Assembly: GCA_947503785.1 (NCBI GenBank)
Contig: CANNFB010000008.1
Coordinates: 1-64,000, forward strand
Reading direction: 5' to 3'
DNA from: an uncultured Campylobacterales bacterium
GTDB lineage: Bacteria; Campylobacterota; Campylobacteria; Campylobacterales; Arcobacteraceae
Length of the DNA stretch: 64,000 nucleotides
The notes beneath the pieces are model-generated. The model was not told where the DNA came from. It worked only from the letters and a program-made list of their open reading frames with translations, and did no database searches. Positions within the stretch are counted from its first letter, which is position 1. Each line of letters opens with the position of its first letter. This document shows positions 28,624 through 36,371 of the stretch, one piece after another. The position numbers and the translations under genes were made by a program.

Positions 28624-29226
28624 GAATGTTTTATCTGCCTTATTATTGTTGGCTTTTTCTTGCCAGTACTTAGCTTTTTCTTCATCTGCTTTAATATTAT
28701 ATAAACCTTTTGAATAAGCCATTGTAAGTTGTTTTTGCGCAACAAACATATTTTTATTTGCAGCCGATGTTAGATACTCTAAACCTTTAGCAGTATTTTG
28801 CTCAATTCCTAAGCCTTTTAAATAAAATTTTGATAGTTGAAATGCTGAATTTGGATCTTTTGCAGCAGATTCTTTTAAAAGATTTAAAGATTTTTGTGAG
28901 TCTTTATTTACTCCAGTACCTTGGAAATATAAATATGCTAATGGAAGATTGGCATAATAGTTTCCCATTTCTTTTGAAGCGCTAAGATATTTAAATGCTT
29001 TATCGAAATCTTTTTTATTTGCATAAAAAATTCCAAGTTTTAATGAAGCCGTAGAATTATCAGAACTTATTTTTTTATAACAAGTAATTCGTTCTTGCTT
29101 CTTTTGTATTTCTTGACATTTTTGTATTTCAATGCCTTCATTGTCAAAATTAAATTCTGGTTTTTGAAAAAAACATCCATTAATTAAAAATGATATTAGA
29201 AAAGATGAGAGTATTATTTTTAACAT
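28606..29226 (-). CDS. Sel1-repeat lipoprotein (second of pair)
   Basis: The 206-residue lipoprotein has signal ending LINGC (Cys at ~18). The body is made of Sel1/TPR-like helical repeats: ASLKLGIFYANKKDFDKAFKYLSAS, YANLPLAYLYFQGTGVNKDSQKSLNLLKES, SAFQLSKFYLKGLGIEQNTAKGLEYL and AQKQLTMAYSKG. Such repeats mediate protein contacts; the partner is unknown. A second cysteine pair (QKCQEIQKKQERITCYKKI) near the N-terminus may form a disulfide. Its start is 6 bases after its upstream paralogue, so the two form an operon. Confidence 0.8.
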   Translation of the reverse strand: MLKIILSSFLISFLINGCFFQKPEFNFDNEGIEIQKCQEIQKKQERITCYKKISSDNSTASLKLGIFYANKKDFDKAFKYLSASKEMGNYYANLPLAYLYFQGTGVNKDSQKSLNLLKESAAKDPNSAFQLSKFYLKGLGIEQNTAKGLEYLTSAANKNMFVAQKQLTMAYSKGLYNIKADEEKAKYWQEKANNNKADKTFDIYKL

Positions 29227-29231
29227 GACTA

Positions 29232-29849
29232 TTATATCCCGTAAATTTTTCTAAGTAAATTAGTACTTTTATCTTCATACTTTTCGTACCAAAACTTTGC
29301 TTTTTCTGGATTGTCTTTTACAATTGTTCCATCTTTGTAAATCTTAGATAATTCATACTGTGCTTTTTTAACATTGTTGTTTGCTGCAAATGTTAAAAGC
29401 TCTATAGCTTCAGGATAATCTTTTTTATTTATATAATAAAATGAAAGTTTATAAGCAGCAATTCCATCTACATTATCAACATCTTTTAAAAGGTCAAGTG
29501 CTTTTTCTTGATTTTTTGGAACTCCATTACCTTTATTGTAAAGATCAGCTAAAAGAGAATTTGCATAAAAATTACCTTTTTTTTGAGCAAGAGAATATTT
29601 TTGAAAAGCTTCTTGATAATTTCCTTTTGAATAAGCTATTACTCCTGAACGAAGCATTGCAATCGAGTTTTTATATGAAATTAAATCATAACAATCTTCT
29701 TCAAACTCTTTATTAGTACTTTTACATTCATTAGCTTGAGCAATCTCATTTGGAATTGTTTTTAATGCAGCTTCATGATTACTACATCCTATAAATAATA
29801 AAGAACTAATACCCGTAAGTAACAATACTTTAACACTTTTTTTTATCAT
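29232..29849 (-). CDS. Sel1-repeat lipoprotein (first of pair)
   Basis: This 205-residue lipoprotein (signal ending LLFIGC, Cys at ~22) has the same plan as the next gene: an N-terminal cysteine pair (ECKSTN...DCYDL), then repeats SIAMLRSGVIAYSKGNYQEAFQKYSLA, YANSLLADLYNKGNGVPKNQEKALDLL and AQYELSKIYKDGTIVKDNPEKAKFWYEKYE. The shared architecture and order indicate tandem duplication. AAAGGG precedes the ATG. Confidence 0.8.
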   Translation of the reverse strand: MIKKSVKVLLLTGISSLLFIGCSNHEAALKTIPNEIAQANECKSTNKEFEEDCYDLISYKNSIAMLRSGVIAYSKGNYQEAFQKYSLAQKKGNFYANSLLADLYNKGNGVPKNQEKALDLLKDVDNVDGIAAYKLSFYYINKKDYPEAIELLTFAANNNVKKAQYELSKIYKDGTIVKDNPEKAKFWYEKYEDKSTNLLRKIYGI

Positions 29850-29961
29850 TATTTCCCTTTTTTGTTTCTCTTTTTTAAACTATGTGGTCATTCTACCTTT
29901 TTTTTTGTTCATAAATTGTTAAGAGATATTAATGTATCATTTAATCTATATAGGGGATATA

Positions 29962-30321
29962 ATGATTTTTATTGGACTTTTTGCATTTATAGGATTTGTT
30001 GTTGTTGGATTAAATATGTATGATGATTATAATTTGCAAAAAATAGAAAACTATATAAATAAAGAAAAATGTGAAAAATATATTTATTCAAAGGGTTCAT
30101 ATAAAGCTTTATGCGAAGATAGACTCTTGAAAATATCAAATAGTTTTAGTATTGATATAAAAAAAGATAAAATAGAGTATAACTACAAAGATATATATAG
30201 TATAGAAAAAGAAAAGAAAAATATTCTAATAAATGATAAAAATAAAATATCTTTTTCAAAAGTTGAAGAACTAGAGAAGTTTTATATACAATTAGAAGAA
30301 AAATTAAATAAACAGGATTAA
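29962..30321 (+). CDS. Small single-pass membrane protein of unknown function
   Basis: The N-terminus is one membrane helix (MIFIGLFAFIGFVVVGLNMY). The rest is a ~95-residue, highly charged cytoplasmic part of alternating strands (SFSIDIKKDKIEYNYKDIYS, then KKNILINDKNKISFS) and a C-terminal helix, a pattern compatible with a PH-like fold, though that is only an impression. The frame opens 30 bases earlier, but AGGGG at 29952-29956 points to the ATG at 29962. It precedes an AAA+ ATPase gene by 8 bases. Confidence 0.65.
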   Translation: MIFIGLFAFIGFVVVGLNMYDDYNLQKIENYINKEKCEKYIYSKGSYKALCEDRLLKISNSFSIDIKKDKIEYNYKDIYSIEKEKKNILINDKNKISFSKVEELEKFYIQLEEKLNKQD

Positions 30322-30329
30322 GACAAATA

Positions 30330-32063
30330 ATGAAAGAATTAATTGATTTTATAAAGTCAAAAAATATAGAAGAAACAAATTTTTATACACAGTTAAAATG
30401 TACAAAAGAAGAAGCAATAATATTACAATATATTACAAAAGAGTATGCAGAAGGAAGAGATAATCTAGTAGTTATTGATGTTCTAACAAGATTTTATGAT
30501 ATTGAAAAATTTGAGCATTTAGAAAAACTTAATTTAATTAAATCATTACTTGAATTTGGATGGTTAGTTCAAATATCTTTTGATCAAATTAAATTAAATG
30601 AAATATCAAAACTTGAGTTATTAAACTCAAGTATTTCTTTATCAAGCTCATATTTAAAATTATTAGAAAATGGTTCAAGTGATTTTGTATTACCTGAGAT
30701 TAAAAACTATTCAGACCATTTAGAATACTTGCAAGATCAGTTTTTCAAAATAGATTTAGCACAACAATTAAATGTTGTAAAAAAGAATTTTGCCATAAAT
30801 TCTCCTAGTTCAAATAGACTAAAATCAAAGTTGGTATTACTAGAAAACAGAATCAAAGAAAGAATAAAAGTTACAAATAACTCGATAATGCTTGAAGACT
30901 TTTTTAAAGACAATGATTTAAAAGAACAAGAACAAACACTTTTTTTAGCACTCTTAAAAGAAGAGTATTCAGGAGGAGATGGCTCAATTAGAGATATGAA
31001 TGCTTTAATAGAATTAATTTCAAGTGATGATTATGAAAAAATTAAATATAGAAGTTTATTAGAAGAAAGCTCAAATCTTGTTTCAAACTCTTTGGTAGAT
31101 TATGATGAGGTATTAACACCTTTTGGCGGGATTAATAGAAATTTTTATATTCCAGATGAAGTACTATATAAAATCTCACATCCTACAAAGAAAAAGACAA
31201 GAGGTACAAAAATAAAACTTGATTCAATCATAAAAGAACAAGATACTTTTGAGCTTATAAACACTACAAAAACACTAGAAGATGTTGTTTTAAATGAAAA
31301 AACTAGAGAAACACTTGGTGCTTTATTAAAACAAGTAGATAAAGATGTAGTTGCAAGATTAAGACAATGGGGAATTAAAGATAAGAAAAAAGGAATTGAA
31401 GCTAAAATTATCTTTTATGGAGTTGCCGGAACTGGTAAAACATTAACAGCTTTAGCTATGGCAAAATCTTTAAAGAAAGATGTACTTAGTTTTGATTGTT
31501 CAAAAATTTTATCTATGTATGTAGGTGAGAGTGAAAAAAATGTTAGAAGTATTTTTGATAAATATTATGAACTAAGAGAGCAAACTAAATCTGAACCAGT
31601 ATTGTTACTAAATGAAGCAGACCAATTTTTAAGTGGAAGAAGTACAGGTGCTGGAAGTGGAAGTGATAAAATGCATAATCAAATGCAAAATATCTTTTTA
31701 GAACAAATAGAAAAGTTTGATGGTATTCTAATTGCAACTACAAATTTACTTGAAAACTTAGATAAAGCATTTTCAAGAAGATTTAACTATAAAATTGAAT
31801 TTATTAAACCAAATAAAAAACAAAGACTTGAACTTTGGGAAAAACTACTTCCTTCAAATCTTCCATTAAGTGAAGATTTTGATATTGAAAAACTAGCATC
31901 TCATGATTTAACAGGTGGACAAATAGAGCTTGTTATTAAAAACACTGCTTATAAAATAGCAATCTGTTCTGAGCCTATTTTCACTGTAAAAGATTTTGAA
32001 GAACAAATTACAAAAGAGCAAAAAGGTCAATTTGACAGTGAAAATAAAGTTGGATTCTTCTAA
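30330..32063 (+). CDS. AAA+ ATPase with duplicated N-terminal helical domain
   Basis: The 577-residue protein has one AAA+ module: Walker A GVAGTGKT (364-371), a Walker B with Asn in place of the first acidic residue (LLLNEAD, 425-431), a sensor-1 Asn in ATTNLLENLD (~472), arginine-finger candidates FSRRFNY (~483), and a C-terminal lid with LTGGQIELVIKN. The N-terminal 260 residues contain two related helical domains (about 17-81 and 184-260; compare TKEEAIILQYITKEYAEG with EQEQTLFLALLKEEYSGG). No protease or nuclease domain is fused. Its substrate is unknown. It appears co-transcribed with the membrane protein just upstream. Confidence 0.8.
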   Translation: MKELIDFIKSKNIEETNFYTQLKCTKEEAIILQYITKEYAEGRDNLVVIDVLTRFYDIEKFEHLEKLNLIKSLLEFGWLVQISFDQIKLNEISKLELLNSSISLSSSYLKLLENGSSDFVLPEIKNYSDHLEYLQDQFFKIDLAQQLNVVKKNFAINSPSSNRLKSKLVLLENRIKERIKVTNNSIMLEDFFKDNDLKEQEQTLFLALLKEEYSGGDGSIRDMNALIELISSDDYEKIKYRSLLEESSNLVSNSLVDYDEVLTPFGGINRNFYIPDEVLYKISHPTKKKTRGTKIKLDSIIKEQDTFELINTTKTLEDVVLNEKTRETLGALLKQVDKDVVARLRQWGIKDKKKGIEAKIIFYGVAGTGKTLTALAMAKSLKKDVLSFDCSKILSMYVGESEKNVRSIFDKYYELREQTKSEPVLLLNEADQFLSGRSTGAGSGSDKMHNQMQNIFLEQIEKFDGILIATTNLLENLDKAFSRRFNYKIEFIKPNKKQRLELWEKLLPSNLPLSEDFDIEKLASHDLTGGQIELVIKNTAYKIAICSEPIFTVKDFEEQITKEQKGQFDSENKVGFF

Positions 32064-32090
32064 AAAAGTTAGTAACAATAACTTTTTTAG
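32060..32090 (+). terminator. Terminator after the AAA+ gene
   Basis: A 12-bp perfect stem (CTAAAAAAGTTA with TAACTTTTTTAG) overlaps the AAA+ gene stop codon. The T6 tract in the right arm gives it terminator character in the plus direction. Confidence 0.7.
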
Positions 32091-32350
32091 ATTAAATTTA
32101 TAAAATTCTCATATTTATATTATGTTTAAATGTTAAAATCTTCTTATAATATTTATTTAAAACAATGATAATAGAGTGTTTCTTTTTGTACCATCTTCGC
32201 AGTATCCTAAAAAAAGACTTAAAAAATCAGCTTACTTTTAAAAGGTTAGATTATTATTTGCCTAAATATTATAAGTGGCTATTTATCACTAATTTGATAA
32301 AATATTAGTCATTATAAAGAAAACTTCTTAGCTTTTAAAGGAAATATGAT
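32091..32350. other. Leader region of nuo operon
   Basis: 260 bases without an open frame lie between the AAA+ terminator and nuoA. TATAAT near 32141-32150 and TATAAA at 32313-32318 are possible -10 boxes. A locally GC-richer patch at 32190-32210 (GTACCATCTTCGCAGTATCC) stands out from the AT-rich surroundings, and a small RNA or long leader is possible. An AAAGGA site precedes the nuoA ATG. Confidence 0.4.
32313..32318 (+). promoter_or_regulatory. Candidate -10 box of nuo operon
   Basis: TATAAA lies 32 bases before the nuoA ATG, with TTGATA 19 bases upstream of it (slightly short spacing for a -35). A second TATAAT lies about 170 bases further upstream, so the start point cannot be decided by eye. 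Confidence 0.35.
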
Positions 32351-32740
32351 ATGACACACATGGAATTTGCCCATCCTTATTTTGGTGCATTTGTGATGTT
32401 TATAGTAACATTCACAGCATTCGGTGCTACAGTATGGCTTTCACGGTATATTAGTAGAAAAATTGCAAGACTAGATACTGAAAAATTAAAGACAACATTG
32501 TATGAATGTGGACCAGAAGTTACTAAACAGCCTAATACAATATCAACACAATTTTATCTAATAGCACTATTATTTATTCTATTCGATGTAGAAATAATTT
32601 TCATGTTTCCATGGGCTGTTAACTTTAAGTTATTAGGATGGTTTGGATTTGTTGAAATGTTACTATTTATCACACTATTATCAATCGGATTTTTATACGC
32701 ATGGAAAAAAGGAGCCCTTGAATGGCACAGCATAAAGTAA
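32351..32740 (+). CDS. nuoA: NADH-quinone oxidoreductase-type complex I subunit A
   Basis: NuoA is a small membrane subunit at the junction of the peripheral and membrane arms of complex I. The 129-residue protein has three membrane helices and the conserved loop [10 protein letters not shown] (the quinone-site Cys loop) followed by [23 protein letters not shown]. It is the first gene of the nuoA-N operon and overlaps nuoB by 19 bases. Confidence 0.96.
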   Translation: MTHMEFAHPYFGAFVMFIVTFTAFGATVWLSRYISRKIARLDTEKLKTTLYECGPEVTKQPNTISTQFYLIALLFILFDVEIIFMFPWAVNFKLLGWFGFVEMLLFITLLSIGFLYAWKKGALEWHSIK

Positions 32741-33231
32741 ATTATTTACAAGATGGTGGGGCACCAATTAAATTAACAACTATTGATAAGTTAGTTAACT
32801 TTGGTCGTTCTAACTCATTATGGCCTATGACTTATGGATTAGCATGTTGTGCTATTGAAATGATGGCAACAGGAGCATCAAGATATGACTTCGATAGATT
32901 TGGTACTATTTTTAGAGCAAGTCCTAGACAATCTGATGTATTAATAATCGCAGGAACTCTTACAAAAAAACATGCAGAGTTTATGCGAAGATTATATGAC
33001 CAAATGCCAGATCCAAAATGGGTAATTTCAATGGGATCGTGTGCAAATACTGGTGGGATGTTTAATACATACGCAACAGTTCAAGGTGCAGATAGAATTA
33101 TCCCTGTTGATATTTATCTTCCAGGATGTGCTCCTAGACCTGAAACTTTACAGTATGCATTAATGACACTTCAAAGAAAGATTAGAAAAGAATCTATTTT
33201 TAGAGCTCATAAGAAAAAAAGGTTAGTGTAA
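32722..33231 (+). CDS. nuoB: Complex I subunit B
   Basis: NuoB carries iron-sulfur cluster N2, the last electron carrier before quinone. The 169-residue protein shows the tandem-Cys motif [11 protein letters not shown], then [14 protein letters not shown] and [10 protein letters not shown], which supply the cluster ligands. Its start lies within nuoA and its stop overlaps the nuoC start (1 base). Confidence 0.97.
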   Translation: MAQHKVNYLQDGGAPIKLTTIDKLVNFGRSNSLWPMTYGLACCAIEMMATGASRYDFDRFGTIFRASPRQSDVLIIAGTLTKKHAEFMRRLYDQMPDPKWVISMGSCANTGGMFNTYATVQGADRIIPVDIYLPGCAPRPETLQYALMTLQRKIRKESIFRAHKKKRLV

Positions 33232-34034
33232 TGAGAAAATATACGCCAAAAGATAGTGTTCAAAGACAAGCACCTTTTTCCGATAGATTTTTTGTATCCC
33301 CTCCTGTTCCAAGATTTGATATCTCAAGTGATGAAATTTTTGCAGCAGACTATGAAAGTTTTGCTAGTAAATTTGACGTACAAGAAGCATTTATTGAACA
33401 TACTCATCTAGTTATTCATATTAATAAAAATGACATTCTTGAAGTTATGAAATTTTTAAGTGAAGACTTAGAATATGACATGCTTATGGAAATGTCCGCT
33501 ATTGATTATCTAGCAGCAAAAGATGGTTATGAACTATTTTATGAAATGCTTTCACTTTCAAAACATAAAAGACTTAGAATTAAATGTTTCTTAAACAAAA
33601 ATGATTCAGTTGAATCTGTAACATCAGTGTTTGATTCTGCAAATTGGAGTGAGAGAGAAATGTACGATATGTTAGGTGTAAAAGTTATAAATCATCCTAA
33701 TATGAAAAGATTAATTATGCCAGATGATTGGTATGACCATCCTTTACGAAAAACTTATCCACTTCAAGGTGATGAGGCAGCTTCATGGTATGAAGTTGAT
33801 AAAATTTTTGGAAAAGAAGCTAGAGATATTATTGGACCTGAACAAAGAGATCCAGCTGCAATTGATAGATATGATACTACTAGATTTGCAAGATTAGGAC
33901 ATGAAGTTCCATATCAAACTGATATTACAGAGTTTGAACCTGAAACTCCAATTTCTTATCAAGAAAAAAACACATCAAAAATTATGAAAAAATTAAAACC
34001 TGAAGAATCAGTTGTTTTAAAGAGAAGAAGGTAA
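33231..34034 (+). CDS. nuoC: Complex I subunit C
   Basis: This 267-residue peripheral-arm subunit corresponds to the 30-kDa family: [32 protein letters not shown] followed by [13 protein letters not shown]. The N-terminal ~60 residues are an extension before the core, as seen in related bacteria. It is separate from nuoD, unlike the NuoCD fusion of E. coli. Confidence 0.95.
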   Translation: MRKYTPKDSVQRQAPFSDRFFVSPPVPRFDISSDEIFAADYESFASKFDVQEAFIEHTHLVIHINKNDILEVMKFLSEDLEYDMLMEMSAIDYLAAKDGYELFYEMLSLSKHKRLRIKCFLNKNDSVESVTSVFDSANWSEREMYDMLGVKVINHPNMKRLIMPDDWYDHPLRKTYPLQGDEAASWYEVDKIFGKEARDIIGPEQRDPAAIDRYDTTRFARLGHEVPYQTDITEFEPETPISYQEKNTSKIMKKLKPEESVVLKRRR

Positions 34035-34038
34035 TAGT

Positions 34039-35265
34039 ATGCAACAACCAAATAGATTAAAACCTTTCTTTGAAAATATTAACTTCGAGCGAGAAGATAA
34101 TACAATGATGGTGAACTTTGGACCACAACATCCATCTGCTCACGGACAATTAAGACTAATTTTAGAACTTCAAGGTGAAGAAGTTGTAAAATCTCGACCA
34201 ATGATTGGATACCTTCACAGAGGTATGGAAAAAATGGCTGAGAATATGATTTATAATGAATTCTTACCAACAACAGATAGGATGGATTATATTGCTGCAA
34301 CTTCAAATAACTATGGTTATGCCCTAGCTATTGAAAAACTTTTAGGAATTGAAGCTCCACGTAGAGCTGAAATTATTAGAACAATGCTTTTAGAATTAAA
34401 CAGAATCACTTCACATCTTTTCTGGTTAGCAACACATGCCCTTGATGTGGGAGCTATGTCTATGTTTCTTTACTGTTTTAGAGAAAGAGAATATGCAATG
34501 GACTTAATCGAAGATTATTGTGGTGCAAGACTTACTCATAGTGCTGTTAGAATTGGTGGAGTACCTTTAGATTTACCATCTAACTGGATGGATGATTGTT
34601 TAAGTTTTATTGATATTTTAAATGAAGAAATCGTGAAATATGAAGGTTTATTAACAGAAAATAGAATCTGGAAAATGAGACTTGAAAACGTAGGTGTAAT
34701 TACTCAGAAAATGGCAAAATCTTGGGGATGTTCAGGTATTGCATTAAGAGGATCTGGAATCAAATGGGATTTAAGAAAAGAAATGCCTTATGGTATTTAT
34801 GATGAATTAGACTTTGATGTTCCAATTGCACATACTTGTGATTCATACGGAAGATATAAAATATGTATTGCTGAAATGAGAGAATCAGGAAAAATTTTAA
34901 AACAATTAATGCCAATGTATGAGAAAAGTGATTCTCAGCTTATGGCTCACTCTCCTAACTATATTTCAGCTCCAAAAGAGCAAATTATGACTCAAAATTA
35001 TTCTTTAATGCAACACTTTGTTTTAGTAACTCAAGGTATGAGACCACCAGTTGGTGAAGTATATGTGGCAACTGAATCTCCAAAGGGTGAGTTAGGTTAT
35101 TATGTTGTAAGTGATGGTACTCCGTATGCATATAGAATGAAAATTAGAACACCAAGTTTCCAACATACGGCATTATTAGAAGAGATACTTGTTGGATTAC
35201 AATTAGCTGATGTTGTTACATTAATTGGTAACTTAAATATCGTATTTGGCGAAATTGATAGGTAG
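34039..35265 (+). CDS. nuoD: Complex I subunit D
   Basis: NuoD (49-kDa subunit) forms the quinone site together with NuoB. The 408-residue protein contains [66 protein letters not shown] and the C-terminal [18 protein letters not shown]. The spacing of 4 bases from nuoC and 12 bases to the next gene fits an uninterrupted operon. Confidence 0.97.
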   Translation: MQQPNRLKPFFENINFEREDNTMMVNFGPQHPSAHGQLRLILELQGEEVVKSRPMIGYLHRGMEKMAENMIYNEFLPTTDRMDYIAATSNNYGYALAIEKLLGIEAPRRAEIIRTMLLELNRITSHLFWLATHALDVGAMSMFLYCFREREYAMDLIEDYCGARLTHSAVRIGGVPLDLPSNWMDDCLSFIDILNEEIVKYEGLLTENRIWKMRLENVGVITQKMAKSWGCSGIALRGSGIKWDLRKEMPYGIYDELDFDVPIAHTCDSYGRYKICIAEMRESGKILKQLMPMYEKSDSQLMAHSPNYISAPKEQIMTQNYSLMQHFVLVTQGMRPPVGEVYVATESPKGELGYYVVSDGTPYAYRMKIRTPSFQHTALLEEILVGLQLADVVTLIGNLNIVFGEIDR

Positions 35266-35277
35266 GGGAAAGTATAA

Positions 35278-35562
35278 ATGAAAAGATTTGATTTAAGACA
35301 TTTAAAAAATGATTTCTACGACAGAATGCTTGAGCTTATGGATAAGCAAATCCAAGATGGTGAAAACGCAATTATCATATTTGAAATTGGTGATTTTGAA
35401 AATATTCAAAAATCTGCTGATGTAGTATATGAAGCTGGATATACCTTAATGAACTCGATTAAATTTACAGAAGTTGATTGGACATTAGTTATAAAAAAAG
35501 TTGCACCAGAACCAAGAGTTGTTGAAGAAGTTCAAGCAGTGGCTAAAGAGGAAGAAAAATAA
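35278..35562 (+). CDS. Epsilonproteobacterial NuoE-position subunit (not a thioredoxin-fold NuoE)
   Basis: This 94-residue protein sits where nuoE is found in other operons, but it lacks the four Cys of the NuoE 2Fe-2S site; I see no cysteine in it. It resembles the small proteins at this position in Campylobacter jejuni (Cj1575c) and H. pylori (HP1264). In those, the NADH-oxidising module is absent and flavodoxin is thought to donate electrons. The acidic C-terminal tail (EVQAVAKEEEK) is unique-looking. Confidence 0.85.
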   Translation: MKRFDLRHLKNDFYDRMLELMDKQIQDGENAIIIFEIGDFENIQKSADVVYEAGYTLMNSIKFTEVDWTLVIKKVAPEPRVVEEVQAVAKEEEK

Positions 35563-36371
35563 TGAATAAAAAAGAACTAATCTCTAAAAGTGATTTCATT
35601 TTTTCTTTAGGAACAATGCTTTCTAATAATAAAGAAGAGGTGAGAAACTCAATTATAGAATCAATTGCAAAAACAAATGCTCAATTTGTTTATATGCACC
35701 CAATTGATAATATTGATTTAAAACTTTATTACACGCAATTTATAAAATATGAAGCAGGAAGTGAAGAAGGTATTTTAGCTTTAATTCTTGATGCTTTTGT
35801 AAAAGAATCAACTTCAGATATCCAAAAGTATATTTCTAATTTAGATTTAGGTTATATCTCAGCCGAAAGTTCAGCTGGTGAAGAAGAGTTTGAAGAAGCT
35901 TATTCAAACTCACAAAACTGTCAATTTAAAACATTAATTATTGGAGATGATTTAATTGAACATCCAAGAGTTGAAAATATTATTAGACTTTTATCTATAA
36001 TTAAAAAATATACAGATTTTAATGTAATTGTTTTAGATAATAATTTTGAAGAAAAAATAAATTCATGTGAATGTTCTGATTTAGAAGAAATTGAAGATTT
36101 AAAATCATTTGATGGCTCTGTAGTTTATAGACTTATTGAAGATGAATCAACTGAAGATTTAATTGCTAGTAAATCCTTCGCGCAAATTGCAAAAGTTGCT
36201 AATAATGATGAAGTTTATTTAAATTATAAAAATTCAAAAGTAAAAAAGATTATAAAAATTGATGAAAAATTACATGGAACAATTGCTATTTCAAAAATAA
36301 CAGATTCTAATGAAGAAATTTTCAGTGGTTATAGATATAAACAAGTAAAAATACAAAAGGTTGATGCATAA
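35562..36371 (+). CDS. Epsilonproteobacterial NuoF-position subunit (non-canonical)
   Basis: This 269-residue protein occupies the nuoF position but lacks the NADH/FMN Rossmann glycine motif and the 4Fe-4S Cys set of NuoF. It contains few cysteines (NCQFKT, NSCECSD). It corresponds by position and length to Cj1574c/HP1265, proposed to let complex I accept electrons from reduced flavodoxin. LIIGDDLIEHPRVENIIRLLSII partly mirrors a segment of NuoG (LMVGEDLITHPNADNLAKLCGLI), suggesting shared ancestry with the NuoG C-terminal domain. Confidence 0.82.
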   Translation: MNKKELISKSDFIFSLGTMLSNNKEEVRNSIIESIAKTNAQFVYMHPIDNIDLKLYYTQFIKYEAGSEEGILALILDAFVKESTSDIQKYISNLDLGYISAESSAGEEEFEEAYSNSQNCQFKTLIIGDDLIEHPRVENIIRLLSIIKKYTDFNVIVLDNNFEEKINSCECSDLEEIEDLKSFDGSVVYRLIEDESTEDLIASKSFAQIAKVANNDEVYLNYKNSKVKKIIKIDEKLHGTIAISKITDSNEEIFSGYRYKQVKIQKVDA

